Notes: generated from the sequence alone by a model not told the origin. Shown: positions 38,085 through 48,546, numbered from the stretch's first letter. The stretch is DNA of 64,000 nt from an uncultured Ectothiorhodospiraceae bacterium (GCA_947260005.1 CAMYOL010000037.1:1-64000); one strand, 5' to 3'. Made by a program: numbers and translations.

Positions 38085-39590
38085 ATGCAACAAAACCTTA
38101 GTGCATCAGAAAAAAAAGAATACTTAATATATGTTGTACTCAGCATATTAATTTGTACCATCGTCTTACTTTTCACCGATTATATTTATATTCAATATGA
38201 TTCGTACTATTACTTATCTATTGTTGAAAGTGTCTTAAATGGCACTGGATTTAAAGATTATACAACGGACCCTGAAATGGGAGTGCGTACACCACAAAAT
38301 GGTGTTGTTTACATTTATTTGATTTTGCATAAACTCGGTTTTACTTTAATGCAGGAAAAATTAAATGTAATCGCAGTATTAAATTCTATATTTATTGGGA
38401 TATCATCGATAATGGTAAGTAAGATAACAAAAAAAATCGGTATTCCTAAAGATATTGCCTTCCTTATTAGTGTCAGCATTCCATTAAGTTTCTATTACCA
38501 GATGGTACTTTTACAAGGTATAAATGATGCTCCTTATATATTACTAACGCTAATCGTATTATGGGTTGTTATAAACGTCAAAGTAATAACAAGAACGAAT
38601 TTCATTAGCTTGCTGGTGATTTCATTATGTATCAACCACTTTAGATTAACTGGGATATTCGCCTTCATGACAGGGATGATTCACCAGTTTTTCATGAAAG
38701 AATACAAAGGAGTGTTGGTTTATCTAATGTTGTCGATCATAACATTGATATCGCTAATGCTTGCAATATACATCCTGGGATTTGATTTATCTGGTGTCAG
38801 CAATCGCTCAAGTGAAATTTTTTCAAGCTATGACATTACGTTTTTTCTGGCTCACTTGAAGAAAACATTATTTTTAAATATACCTGAAGCTGTAGTGCGA
38901 TTAACTTATTTTACCTCCGGACTATCGATTACCTATGTTTTTGTTGGTATTAGCCTTTCAGGGCTAGTGATTTTATCCATATTTTTAGCATTGCGAACAG
39001 GGTTTAAGTCAAAAAACTATGCCATTGTCAGTTTACTTAGTTTTGTATTAATGATGTTGCTGTTTTTTCAACTGCATCCAGCACAACCGACCAGATATAT
39101 ATTGACCGTGAGCATTTTATTACCGATTATTATTGCTTATTCACTAACAGGTATAATGCAAAAATATGTTATTTATACAATGTTTTCAGTGTGGATGATA
39201 CTAAATGTAGTGCAAATCTATAATACTGATCTTTTTCAACTCGCGAACATGAGAAAGAACTTCGGTATGACTGTAACGGAACATTTTTCTGACAAGGATT
39301 ATAGGCTGATTAGTTATTTTCCTAGACTCACGTATTTTTATATACATAAACGAGCTGAGAAAATTGATAAACCCGATCAATTGAAGCTTGATAAAGAAGC
39401 TGTGATCATTGGCCCAAAGGATTTTATTAAATCGTATTTGGACTTATATAAACAAAAATACTCTACGTATGATCTGAATATAACAAAGTACCCATTCGGT
39501 TATGTAGGGCACAAAAAAGCAGAAAATTATTCTATTTTTAAACCATATGACCCATCGTTGATATACGTGTACGGAATTACAAAAAAATAA
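38085..39590 (+). CDS. Multi-pass membrane protein, putative GT-C-type glycosyltransferase
   Basis: Roughly 10+ hydrophobic segments with a soluble C-terminus; context of GT2 and flippase-like genes. Confidence 0.55.
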   Translation: MQQNLSASEKKEYLIYVVLSILICTIVLLFTDYIYIQYDSYYYLSIVESVLNGTGFKDYTTDPEMGVRTPQNGVVYIYLILHKLGFTLMQEKLNVIAVLNSIFIGISSIMVSKITKKIGIPKDIAFLISVSIPLSFYYQMVLLQGINDAPYILLTLIVLWVVINVKVITRTNFISLLVISLCINHFRLTGIFAFMTGMIHQFFMKEYKGVLVYLMLSIITLISLMLAIYILGFDLSGVSNRSSEIFSSYDITFFLAHLKKTLFLNIPEAVVRLTYFTSGLSITYVFVGISLSGLVILSIFLALRTGFKSKNYAIVSLLSFVLMMLLFFQLHPAQPTRYILTVSILLPIIIAYSLTGIMQKYVIYTMFSVWMILNVVQIYNTDLFQLANMRKNFGMTVTEHFSDKDYRLISYFPRLTYFYIHKRAEKIDKPDQLKLDKEAVIIGPKDFIKSYLDLYKQKYSTYDLNITKYPFGYVGHKKAENYSIFKPYDPSLIYVYGITKK

Positions 39591-39597
39591 AATTTAC

Positions 39598-40566
39598 ATG
39601 AAAAAATTCCGGTTAAAATTTCAATATTTGACTTTGATCATTAGTTTTGGTTTGTTGGCTTTAATTATTCACCAACTTGATTGGACATTAATCAAGGCCG
39701 GATTTAATAAATATACGCTTAAGGACTTATTTGTTGTTTTAGTTGTCTATTTACTCGTTGCAATAATTCGAAGTTACCAATTTAAAGTAGCATTAATGGG
39801 CAAGAAGCCGAATCTTGTTTCCCTGGTCGTGGTTAATATGCGGCATAATTTCTACCAGTCGGTACTGCCTGCACAGTCTGCTGATTTGATCTACGGCTGG
39901 ATTTTAAAAACCGTAACCGGTATTGAACTCAAGCACGGCAACGTCAGTCTGTTTATTGTCCGAGTTACGGATGTGTTAATATTAAGTTTATTCTTGGCTG
40001 TTTCACTGATATTTATTGAAAATAAAAACTCATTATTACTTGAAGTCACCGCATCTACCTTGCTACTTTTGGCCTTGCTGGTCATGACGAAATTGAGATA
40101 CTTTCTTACATTATTCGCGAATGGTATTGGTTATCTAATTGCTAAATTTTCGATAAAAAAATCTGAGACATTGACAGAACTGGCCGACGAATTATCAGTT
40201 TATCTCAATCAATACTATACAAAACAATATGCGGTTACAGTTATTTTTACGGGTGCATTGGCCTGGTTTTTAGTTGCAAGCCTGTTTATCTTGCTTTTTA
40301 ATATGTTGGATATCAATATTGGATTGACTGGGGCCATTCTATTGGTCGCATTAGTCAATTTGGCAGCTTTACTACCCATATCAAGTGTGGGAGGAATTGG
40401 AGTCAGAGAGCCTGCGTTAATAATTGGTCTGCTTATGTTAGGCTATAATTTAGTGGATAGCTCGGCTAATGCGATCCTGGTTCGATTACCTTTATATTTA
40501 TTACCATTGTGTCTCGGTGCAATATTTTTACTTAATATAAGCGTTATTAGAAACAGGTTAAAATAA
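39598..40566 (+). CDS. Flippase-like membrane protein (UPF0104/LPG synthase TM-domain family)
   Basis: Multi-TM with LPISSVGGIGVREPALIIGLLMLGYN, typical of the family. Confidence 0.75.
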   Translation: MKKFRLKFQYLTLIISFGLLALIIHQLDWTLIKAGFNKYTLKDLFVVLVVYLLVAIIRSYQFKVALMGKKPNLVSLVVVNMRHNFYQSVLPAQSADLIYGWILKTVTGIELKHGNVSLFIVRVTDVLILSLFLAVSLIFIENKNSLLLEVTASTLLLLALLVMTKLRYFLTLFANGIGYLIAKFSIKKSETLTELADELSVYLNQYYTKQYAVTVIFTGALAWFLVASLFILLFNMLDINIGLTGAILLVALVNLAALLPISSVGGIGVREPALIIGLLMLGYNLVDSSANAILVRLPLYLLPLCLGAIFLLNISVIRNRLK

Positions 40567-40582
40567 CGGTCATAAAATCATC

Positions 40583-41284
40583 ATGAATGATAAAGATGTC
40601 ATCATTTTTATTCCTACCTATAATGACAGTGTTGAGTTATGTCGACTTATTGATGAAATTACTGAAAATTTTCCCGCTGCAAGCATACTGGTTATTGACG
40701 ATGGTTCGGAATTACCCATTAAAACATACCGTAAGGTGCTCAAGGTAAGAATACCCTTTAATATGGGACTTGGTGTGGCTACACATGTCGCCATTGATTA
40801 TGCGCTCTATTACAATTTTAATACGTTAATACGTGTCGATGCAGATGGTCAGCACAGCATTGATGACATTAGTCAATTTCTATCAGCACTCAACGAAAGC
40901 AATGATGTCGTCATTGGAACAAGAGAAAATAGAAACGAGTTTGCTGGTTTGTCTAGTTTTTTTAAGCGATTCGCCAGGGCCTATATTTATTTGCTGGTAA
41001 AGTTAACCGTGCGAAAAAAAATACCGAGCGATATTAATTCTGGTTTTATTGCCATGAATAAAAAGGTTATGCAGTATATTAATACGATCGAATTGGATCG
41101 TTATCCAGAGCCACAGATTATTTTGCATTCAGTCTCGGCAGGGTTAACTGTCGGTGAGGTAAAAATACAGCAAAATGAACGTAAATTCGGTATGTCTACT
41201 ATTAAATTGTCTTCTGGCCTGAGATTGTTATTTCGTGTTTCTATCTATTGTGTAGTGATATTATTTCAGATGAAAAAAACATGA
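40583..41284 (+). CDS. Family 2 glycosyltransferase
   Basis: IFIPTYNDSVELCRLIDEI...VIDDGS...RVDADGQHSIDDI. Confidence 0.9.
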   Translation: MNDKDVIIFIPTYNDSVELCRLIDEITENFPAASILVIDDGSELPIKTYRKVLKVRIPFNMGLGVATHVAIDYALYYNFNTLIRVDADGQHSIDDISQFLSALNESNDVVIGTRENRNEFAGLSSFFKRFARAYIYLLVKLTVRKKIPSDINSGFIAMNKKVMQYINTIELDRYPEPQIILHSVSAGLTVGEVKIQQNERKFGMSTIKLSSGLRLLFRVSIYCVVILFQMKKT

Positions 41285-41634
41285 TATTTAAAATATTATT
41301 AATTTTGTTTTTACTATTTTGTTTAGTAACATTGATTCGTAAACGGTTACTTAATATTGATTTATCATTCCCGTGGTTTGTTTCGATGATAGCGCTTGCA
41401 ATCGCGAGTACCTCAGATATTTTTATTCACGGCACGGCCAATTTACTTGGGATTGTTTATCATCCACTCGTGGTGATTATGATTTCTCTGTTTATTTTAT
41501 TATCGTTGGTAACCGTTTTAGCCATTTATTTGACTGAGATTCGACGGCGGCAAATACTGATTATTCGAAAACTTGCCTTACAAGATATTAAAAATCAGTT
41601 AAACTCTAAAACAGACTATCGCTCACGTACGTAG
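41281..41634 (+). CDS. DUF2304-like small membrane protein
   Basis: Three hydrophobic segments, C-terminal RRRQILIIRKLALQD; overlaps the GT2 gene by 4 bp. Confidence 0.6.
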   Translation: MIFKILLILFLLFCLVTLIRKRLLNIDLSFPWFVSMIALAIASTSDIFIHGTANLLGIVYHPLVVIMISLFILLSLVTVLAIYLTEIRRRQILIIRKLALQDIKNQLNSKTDYRSRT

Positions 41635-41806
41635 CGTGGTTTTACTTTAAGCTTAATGTGACTCTATGGCACTTTGTAAGGTGGCACCTGGTACTACCGG
41701 TGATTTCGTGGTTACCATATTGATGTCGTATTCAATCGCTTGTTCGGTATGGAATTGACCCTGGTTACTGGTAATGCCTTGGCTAACGTATATAAGGTTG
41801 ATTATA

Positions 41807-42199
41807 ATGAAAAAATTAATATTGATAATAATGATTTTTTTCTCTTATGTGACTTACGCAATGGCAGAAGACTTTGGCGTCTATTGTGGCCATCATGATG
41901 GTGTTTCTAATATTTCTGTCGCCGCCAATGAAAGTGTTGCTTTTGCGTATTGGACTAACGCTAAAAGTAAAAAGAGTGTTGCTTTCAAAATTAAAACCAA
42001 GAAAGAAGATCTTTTCGAGTATGAGGCTAGCGTCTCATATAACCCAGGTGTATATCATCTATCCGTATCGCGTAAAGCAAGCTTTGTCACGACCGAATTT
42101 GTATCGGGTAAGGTATCGAACAGAGTTCATTTTAGTCAAAATTGTCGGATGCTTAACAAGGATGAGGTTTCTAAACTCATGGCTAAGGGCGGTAATTAA
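41807..42199 (+). CDS. Exported hypothetical protein
   Basis: Signal peptide MKKLILIIMIFFSYVTYAMA, mature region with two Cys. Confidence 0.6.
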   Translation: MKKLILIIMIFFSYVTYAMAEDFGVYCGHHDGVSNISVAANESVAFAYWTNAKSKKSVAFKIKTKKEDLFEYEASVSYNPGVYHLSVSRKASFVTTEFVSGKVSNRVHFSQNCRMLNKDEVSKLMAKGGN

Positions 42200-42526
42200 T
42201 GAAAACTTGCTCACTTAAGAATACGTAAAGAAAATTACTAAATAAATTAAGTTTATTTAATATTTAAATCCTTACAATTATTAAGAGTCACTAATTGCGA
42301 GTTATTTTTCCCGCGTAACTTCCTTTTCGCTATTGTACATAGCTTGATGGGCTTTTTGAGCACCTATTCTTAATACTATACCCTTAATTTTTCCATAGAA
42401 AAAATACATATTTCAAGTGATTACGTCCTTCGGCACTCAAGAAATCGTCTAATAGTCCGACATATCAAAAATGGGAATAAATATATAACTCCTATTTAGA
42501 TAGGGTAAAACGAGATTAGATTCCAA

Positions 42527-43759
42527 ATGTTTAAAGTAAATCGTCATACGCTACTTAGTATTTGTTTTAGTCCCAAATTTTTAGGCTCAATAAATTTTCT
42601 CGTTATTTCATTAGTACTCAGTCAGTTAATTTATTTTGATACCGTCAAACCCGAGATATTATTATCTATATTGGCATTAATTATAGTTGGTTGGCTTTTG
42701 CGAGTAATTCGACGTAAAGCCAGCCGAAGTTTCCAGCATCAGTTGATGAATAATTTAATGCATAACATGAACCATGAAGACCATCTAAAGTTCGAGCCTG
42801 TACCGGGCATAACATACAGCTACCAGATTGCGGATGAATTTAATGCGGCCATGCAATCGCTCTGTACGATGCGTCATATGATTTCCAATGTGACTGGAAA
42901 TTTAGCTCGCCATGCCGCTTCGGTTTCGGTTACGGCAGCAACGGTTGCGATGCAGATGTCAGAACAGATATCAAAAACCGATGAGGTGACGGTGTTAGTC
43001 GATCATATGCAGAGTGTGTTTACTCACGCAATAGAAATCGCCAACAATACAGTGGAAGTTGCTAATAAATCAGAAACGGAAGGTAACAGTGGCAAATTAA
43101 TCATGACACAAGCGATGGCCTCTGTGACTAAATTGAGTCAATCAGTTACCTCTACCGGGGGGCTGGTGCGACAGCTGGGTGAAGAAAGTGAAGAAATAAA
43201 TGGTATTATCAATGTCATAAAAGGCGTGGCAGAACAAACCAACTTGTTGGCATTAAATGCTGCTATCGAAGCGGCACGAGCGGGTGAACAGGGCAGGGGG
43301 TTTGCTGTTGTGGCTGACGAAGTCAGGAGTCTGGCGGGGAAAACACAACAACATGCCAGTGAGATTGAATCGATCATTGCGCGCCTGGTTTCTAATGTGC
43401 GCAACACTTCAGATAAAGTGAATGATGCGGTAAAACTCGCCGAGGTGTCTGATGAAGCGATAGAAGGAGTGGTGATGTCTTACTCTGACATTGTAGGGTT
43501 TATGTTTGAAGTGAGTGAGTTAGGAAAGGAACTGGCGAATGTGACACAAGATGAAAAAACCAATGTTGATGATGTATTTACTAAGCTGGATAATATAAAA
43601 GGGATTAGCGAAAACTCGGAGCAGAGTATCTTATTAATGAAACGAGCAGGGGTGGAATTAGACAGCCTGGGCCAGCAACTCGATATGATCGCTACACAGC
43701 ACAATACGGCTAGTCACGATGAAGATGAGCAGGATGAAGATACAGTCGAACTTTTTTAG
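42527..43759 (+). CDS. Methyl-accepting chemotaxis protein with short membrane anchor
   Basis: NLLALNAAIEAARAGEQGRGFAVVADEVRSLAGKTQQHASEIE hairpin; two N-terminal TMs and no large periplasmic domain. Confidence 0.92.
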   Translation: MFKVNRHTLLSICFSPKFLGSINFLVISLVLSQLIYFDTVKPEILLSILALIIVGWLLRVIRRKASRSFQHQLMNNLMHNMNHEDHLKFEPVPGITYSYQIADEFNAAMQSLCTMRHMISNVTGNLARHAASVSVTAATVAMQMSEQISKTDEVTVLVDHMQSVFTHAIEIANNTVEVANKSETEGNSGKLIMTQAMASVTKLSQSVTSTGGLVRQLGEESEEINGIINVIKGVAEQTNLLALNAAIEAARAGEQGRGFAVVADEVRSLAGKTQQHASEIESIIARLVSNVRNTSDKVNDAVKLAEVSDEAIEGVVMSYSDIVGFMFEVSELGKELANVTQDEKTNVDDVFTKLDNIKGISENSEQSILLMKRAGVELDSLGQQLDMIATQHNTASHDEDEQDEDTVELF

Positions 43760-43852
43760 CAAGAAACACTCTCAGCGATAAAAAAACATTCACTTTCACA
43801 TTATGATTTCGTAAACTCCACCGCTCTATGATGGTCATAATCGAAATATAAA

Positions 43853-44320
43853 TTGGACGACGAACGACATTCCCTCGATCAATTCTGGATGCAACGTGCT
43901 ATTGAACTGGCGCAGCAGGCAGAATCTTTAGGCGAAGTACCGGTCGGTGCAGTCATTGTTAAAGGCGATCAGATTATCGGCGAGGGATTCAACGCGCCTA
44001 TTAGTGGGATCGATCCTACGGCTCATGCTGAGATTTCCGCATTACGTCATGCCGCAAACAACATCGGGAATTATCGTTTAATCAATACCACGCTTTACGT
44101 CACACTTGAACCATGTTTGATGTGTGTTGGTGCAATCATTCATGCTCGTATTTCGAACGTGGTTTTTGGTGCAAATGAACCTAAAACGGGTGCCGCGGGC
44201 AGTGCCTTCGATCTGCTGTTATCCGAGAAACACAATCATCGTGTTGAAGTGCGGGGCGGTGTCTTAGCCGATCAATGTGCGATGTTAATGAAGGATTTTT
44301 TTGCTAAGAAGCGAAATTGA
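43853..44320 (+). CDS. tadA: tRNA-specific adenosine deaminase
   Basis: GAVIVKGDQIIGEGFNAPISGIDPTAHAEISALRHAA...LYVTLEPCLMCVGAIIHARI. Confidence 0.93.
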   Translation: MDDERHSLDQFWMQRAIELAQQAESLGEVPVGAVIVKGDQIIGEGFNAPISGIDPTAHAEISALRHAANNIGNYRLINTTLYVTLEPCLMCVGAIIHARISNVVFGANEPKTGAAGSAFDLLLSEKHNHRVEVRGGVLADQCAMLMKDFFAKKRN

Positions 44321-44460
44321 CTAAAGGATGCGACATAAAACCATATAAAAAAACAGGAATAAACCAAGTCGATTAAAAAACACTCATTTACTTCATTTAG
44401 TAGTAATCTAGCCACCTCTAGACCTAAATGTTCTAGCCTATGACGCCGATAGTATCTGTC

Positions 44461-45450
44461 ATGGCCATACCAATACTCATTTGTGACGATTCCAGCTTTG
44501 CTCAAAAGCAACTCTTGCATGCTCTCCCTGAGGAGTGGGAAGTGATGATCACGTATGCCAAGAATGGACAGGATGCATTGAAAGTCATTGCGGAAAAAAA
44601 AATCAGCGTCATGTTCCTCGATTTAAATATGCCGATTCTTGATGGTTATGGTGTTCTGACAAAGTTACAGGAAGACAATAGCAAGCTTCGTGTTATCGTA
44701 GTATCAGGTGATATTCAAACTGAGGCATTTAAGCGCGTGAAGGAGCTCGGCGCCCTTGATTTTATTAAGAAGCCCGTCTCTAACGATGAGATCCATCGGG
44801 TTATTCACGAATATGGTTTAGATCAGGAGTTAATCGAAGAAGATGAGCCGCTTGAAAGTGAACTGGATTTGTTTGATGCCTATCGTGAAGTCACTAACGT
44901 TGCGATGGGACAGGCGGCGAGTCTGCTAGCCAAAGTACTGGATGCTTTTGTGGTGATGCCCATCCCGAATGTCAACATGATCGAGATTAGCGAATTGCAA
45001 ATGGCGATCAACTCGGCGACAGATCGTGATTACACTTCAGCAGTTTGCCAGGGATTCATTGGTGGTGGTCTGGCCGGCGAGGCCATGTTGTTATTTTCCG
45101 ATTCCAGCTATGATGATATGGCTAAAATGATGCACTTTGAAGGTGAAATGGATGACACTGCCGAAATCGAATTGTTAATGGATCTCACCAATATTCTCAT
45201 TGGTGCATGCATAAAAGGAATTGCCGATCAATTCGATATTGATTTGAGTGTCGGGCATCCAATCGTGTTAGGACGGCATATGGCCAGCAAGGATGTGATA
45301 AAAAAGGGCAACAGTAAATGGAAGAGCACCCTGGCGATAGATTTGCAAATTGCGATAGAAAATAAAAATATTAATGCGAATTTAATGTTATTGTTTACGG
45401 AAGATTCTATTCCGCGTTTTAACCAGTTAATTACCTATGTTGCAGCGTGA
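44461..45450 (+). CDS. Response regulator: REC domain fused to a CheC-like domain
   Basis: REC: ILICDDSSFAQKQ...VMFLDLNMPILDGYG...FIKKPVS; CheC-like EVTNVAMGQAASLLAKVL and ELLMDLTNILIGACIKGIAD. Confidence 0.85.
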   Translation: MAIPILICDDSSFAQKQLLHALPEEWEVMITYAKNGQDALKVIAEKKISVMFLDLNMPILDGYGVLTKLQEDNSKLRVIVVSGDIQTEAFKRVKELGALDFIKKPVSNDEIHRVIHEYGLDQELIEEDEPLESELDLFDAYREVTNVAMGQAASLLAKVLDAFVVMPIPNVNMIEISELQMAINSATDRDYTSAVCQGFIGGGLAGEAMLLFSDSSYDDMAKMMHFEGEMDDTAEIELLMDLTNILIGACIKGIADQFDIDLSVGHPIVLGRHMASKDVIKKGNSKWKSTLAIDLQIAIENKNINANLMLLFTEDSIPRFNQLITYVAA

Positions 45451-45453
45451 AGT

Positions 45454-46440
45454 ATGAGTGAAGAACATGAGTTAGAAGAACTCCATTGGTTAATGGGTGT
45501 AGTTCATTCCATTAACGTTGGTATTGTTGTGATTGATACCGACTATAATATTAAATTATGGAATAACTTTATGGTAAATCGCAGTGGTAAACGTGCTGAT
45601 GTTGCGATGGGTGAAAATATATTTAATCTATTTCCCGAAGTGTCAAGTTCCTGGTTTATTCGTAAGATAGAATCAGTTATTACCCTGGCCAATCGTGCAT
45701 TTACGACCTGGGAACAGCGTCCTTATTTGTTTAAATTCAAAAACTATCGTCCCATTACCGGCACGGCCGAGTTCATGTATCAAAATATTACCTTTTTGCC
45801 GCTTAAAGGGATCGATGGCAAAATAAATAATATTGCGATTGTCATTTACGATGTGACTGAGGCGGCTATGGGCAAAGAGGCCCTGGAAAATGCAAATGAA
45901 CAATTAGAGCGCTTAAGCCAGACAGATAAACTGACTCAGCTCAATAACCGTGGACACTGGGAAGAATGCCTTGAATCCGAATTTGCACGTTACCGGCGCA
46001 CCGGACAGGCAACCACCCTGATTATGTTTGATATCGATCATTTTAAAAATGTGAATGACACTTATGGCCATCAGGCGGGCGATGAAGTGATACGACAAAC
46101 CTCTAAAACACTGCGTCGCACAATACGTAAAACCGATGTCGCTGGCCGTTACGGTGGTGAAGAGTTTGGGGTGATCTTAGTTGACACCCCCAGTGCGAAT
46201 GCGATGATACTGGCAGAACGACTCCGTAAGCGTATTGAAGCATTAAAAATTCGTTATGACGATCTGGTCATCGAATTTAAGATCAGTATTGGTATTGCCG
46301 AACTGGATAAAGAAACCAAAGACTACAAGGAATGGCTGGAACGATCGGATAAGGCTTTGTATTATTCGAAAGAGAACGGGCGCAACCAGTCAACGCTCTA
46401 TGATAAGGAAAAGATAGGTGACTTAAAGGACGTTGGATGA
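45454..46440 (+). CDS. PAS-GGDEF diguanylate cyclase
   Basis: PAS-like N-terminus; DKLTQLNNRGHWEECLESE...RYGGEEFGVILVDT. Confidence 0.93.
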   Translation: MSEEHELEELHWLMGVVHSINVGIVVIDTDYNIKLWNNFMVNRSGKRADVAMGENIFNLFPEVSSSWFIRKIESVITLANRAFTTWEQRPYLFKFKNYRPITGTAEFMYQNITFLPLKGIDGKINNIAIVIYDVTEAAMGKEALENANEQLERLSQTDKLTQLNNRGHWEECLESEFARYRRTGQATTLIMFDIDHFKNVNDTYGHQAGDEVIRQTSKTLRRTIRKTDVAGRYGGEEFGVILVDTPSANAMILAERLRKRIEALKIRYDDLVIEFKISIGIAELDKETKDYKEWLERSDKALYYSKENGRNQSTLYDKEKIGDLKDVG

Positions 46441-47925
46441 AAACGCCAGAATAGGGCGTAAGTTTCTCAAGTGAGGTTGTTCTTTTTCTAAATGCCAAAC
46501 AAGGATATCATAGTAGCTGCGGATATTTTCAACATAACGGACCGGTTCCCAGCCTCGCGCATAACCATAACGTGTCTGTTTGTACCACTTACGTTTGCTT
46601 AACAACGGCAAGGTTGCTTTAATATCGACCCATTTGTTTTTGTCATCACCACGTTTAACCGCAAGTTTTCGCGCGTCTGCTATATGACCAAAACCTACAT
46701 TATAAGAGGCGACGGCAATCCAGATTCGATCTGGCTCTGGAATATTGGCTGGAACTTTATCAATGAGTTTACGTAAATATTTTGCCCCACCCATGATACT
46801 TTCATAAGGATCGGTTCTTTCCTTAACGCCCAACTCAGATGCGGTGTTGTTGGTTAACATCATCATGCCACGCACGCCGGTGTGCGAAACGGCTTCCGGA
46901 CGCCAATGTGATTCCTGATATGACACAGAAGCCAGCAAACGCCAGTCCAGATTATATTTTTCCGCTGCCATCTGGAACATTTCCTGGTACTTAGGAAGTC
47001 GACGACGAATTTGGGCCAGATAACTATGCGTACCACCATAATCATAATTTTTGACGTGCTGGTAATTGTTTTTTAACAGACGTTCTAATTCACCGGATGC
47101 TTTTAATTCTTCAAAAAAATTTTTCGCTTCATTATATAAGCTATCATCTTCCGTAATGGGGAAGGCCCATGCGAGTTCTTGTGGCTTGGTAATGTCAAAG
47201 GCAACACGCAACTTCGGATAATAGCGGCGGTTATAAGCCATTTCGTTTGAATCCGCGACCGTGTAATCGATTAAGTCTTCAGCTACCAGGGTGAGTAACT
47301 CCGTGCTGTCGGCATCCGTATTTTCCGTCCAGCTTAAATTCGTGTGTTTGTCTTTTAAGGCTTTAAGCTGTTCAACATGTGAGCTTTGAGCAAGCACTTC
47401 AAAGGCACCATCGAGATGCTTTATGGATTTAGGTTTCGTGCTATTAACGTTATAGACAATTTGCTGAGTGATGGTTTGGTAGGCAGGACTAAAACGGACT
47501 TGTTTCTTGCGTTCATCGGTTACCGTTAATCCGGCCGCGGCGATATGAGCATCGCCTTCGCTAATTTTTTCCAAAATTCCATTTAAATTGTCGGGCACGA
47601 CGATTTTCAGTTTGACGCCGAGTTTTTCGGCAAAGCGTTGCGCTAATTCGAATTCAAGGCCAGCCGAACCCTGAGGGCCTTCATAATAGGTAGTACCGCT
47701 ATTTCGAGTAAGGATTTTCAGTTCGCCCATGGCCAGCACCTGCTGCAAGACCGTACGCTGCGGGGCGCAGGCGTTCAACACCACCACCAGGGCAAACAAA
47801 ACGATAATTAGGCCACTAAATACACGCATATTCTTCACTGAAATGAGAAGTTCATCACATTTATCGGACGCATCCGATAAGATCTGAGCTCTATAAACAC
47901 CTTTGTCCATTGGGTTCTGCGACAT
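46423..47925 (-). CDS. mltF: Membrane-bound lytic murein transglycosylase F
   Basis: SBP-3 domain (GELKILTRNSGTTYYEGPQGSAGLEFELAQRFAEKLGV) plus SLT domain (VSYQESHWRPEAVSHTGVRGMMMLT). Confidence 0.94.
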   Translation of the reverse strand: MSQNPMDKGVYRAQILSDASDKCDELLISVKNMRVFSGLIIVLFALVVVLNACAPQRTVLQQVLAMGELKILTRNSGTTYYEGPQGSAGLEFELAQRFAEKLGVKLKIVVPDNLNGILEKISEGDAHIAAAGLTVTDERKKQVRFSPAYQTITQQIVYNVNSTKPKSIKHLDGAFEVLAQSSHVEQLKALKDKHTNLSWTENTDADSTELLTLVAEDLIDYTVADSNEMAYNRRYYPKLRVAFDITKPQELAWAFPITEDDSLYNEAKNFFEELKASGELERLLKNNYQHVKNYDYGGTHSYLAQIRRRLPKYQEMFQMAAEKYNLDWRLLASVSYQESHWRPEAVSHTGVRGMMMLTNNTASELGVKERTDPYESIMGGAKYLRKLIDKVPANIPEPDRIWIAVASYNVGFGHIADARKLAVKRGDDKNKWVDIKATLPLLSKRKWYKQTRYGYARGWEPVRYVENIRSYYDILVWHLEKEQPHLRNLRPILAFSSNVL

Positions 47926-48368
47926 TGATCACCCTTTATGTAAGCAAATTCTAACATACTCATGTTATTAATTTCACTTTTTGTAGTGTATTTCACAGAA
48001 TTTAACAACACGTTCGCTCATTTTAGCTTAATTTCCTGAAATTACCGTAGTTTAAATAGAAATTCTCATCAAGATATTAGTTTTACACCTTAACTAATTG
48101 TTATTTAAGAAATTAATTAATTTAAAATCTTAAATTTATCACTTTAATCACATATCAGACGCATAAAGGGTAAGCCAGGTTCCCTGAATCCTGACTGAAT
48201 TGATTGATTTGCCGTTTGCCTCGTAGTACGAGGTGGTATAACCTGCGCGCCTTATCCGATACTGTAGCCGTAAGTCGACTGCATAAAGCTTACATTTTGT
48301 GCAATACATGTATTCTATATAAATAGACGGCTAGGGCAGACAGCCTGCATTCAAGGGATAAACAAACT

Positions 48369-48457
48369 GGAGAAGTGTCCGAGTGGTTGAAGGAGCACGC
48401 CTGGAAAGTGTGTATACGTTCTGCGTATCGAGGGTTCGAATCCCTCCTTCTCCGCCA
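48369..48457 (+). tRNA. tRNA-Ser (GGA), CCA encoded
   Basis: ggagaagtgtccgagtggttgaaggagcacgcctggaaagtgtg...gggttcgaatccctccttctccgcca; acceptor, long variable arm and T-arm recognisable. Confidence 0.96.
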
Positions 48458-48527
48458 AATAACGAAGCGATACAAAGGCAGTGCCTGCCCGAACCGCGAT
48501 AGCGGTTCAAAACAAGGCGATTAGGAA

Positions 48528-48546
48528 TAATCCCTCCTTCTCCACC
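48528..48546. repeat. Partial duplicate of the tRNA-Ser 3' end (att-like direct repeat)
   Basis: aatccctccttctccacca repeats aatccctccttctccgcca of the tRNA (15-nt perfect core). Confidence 0.75.
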
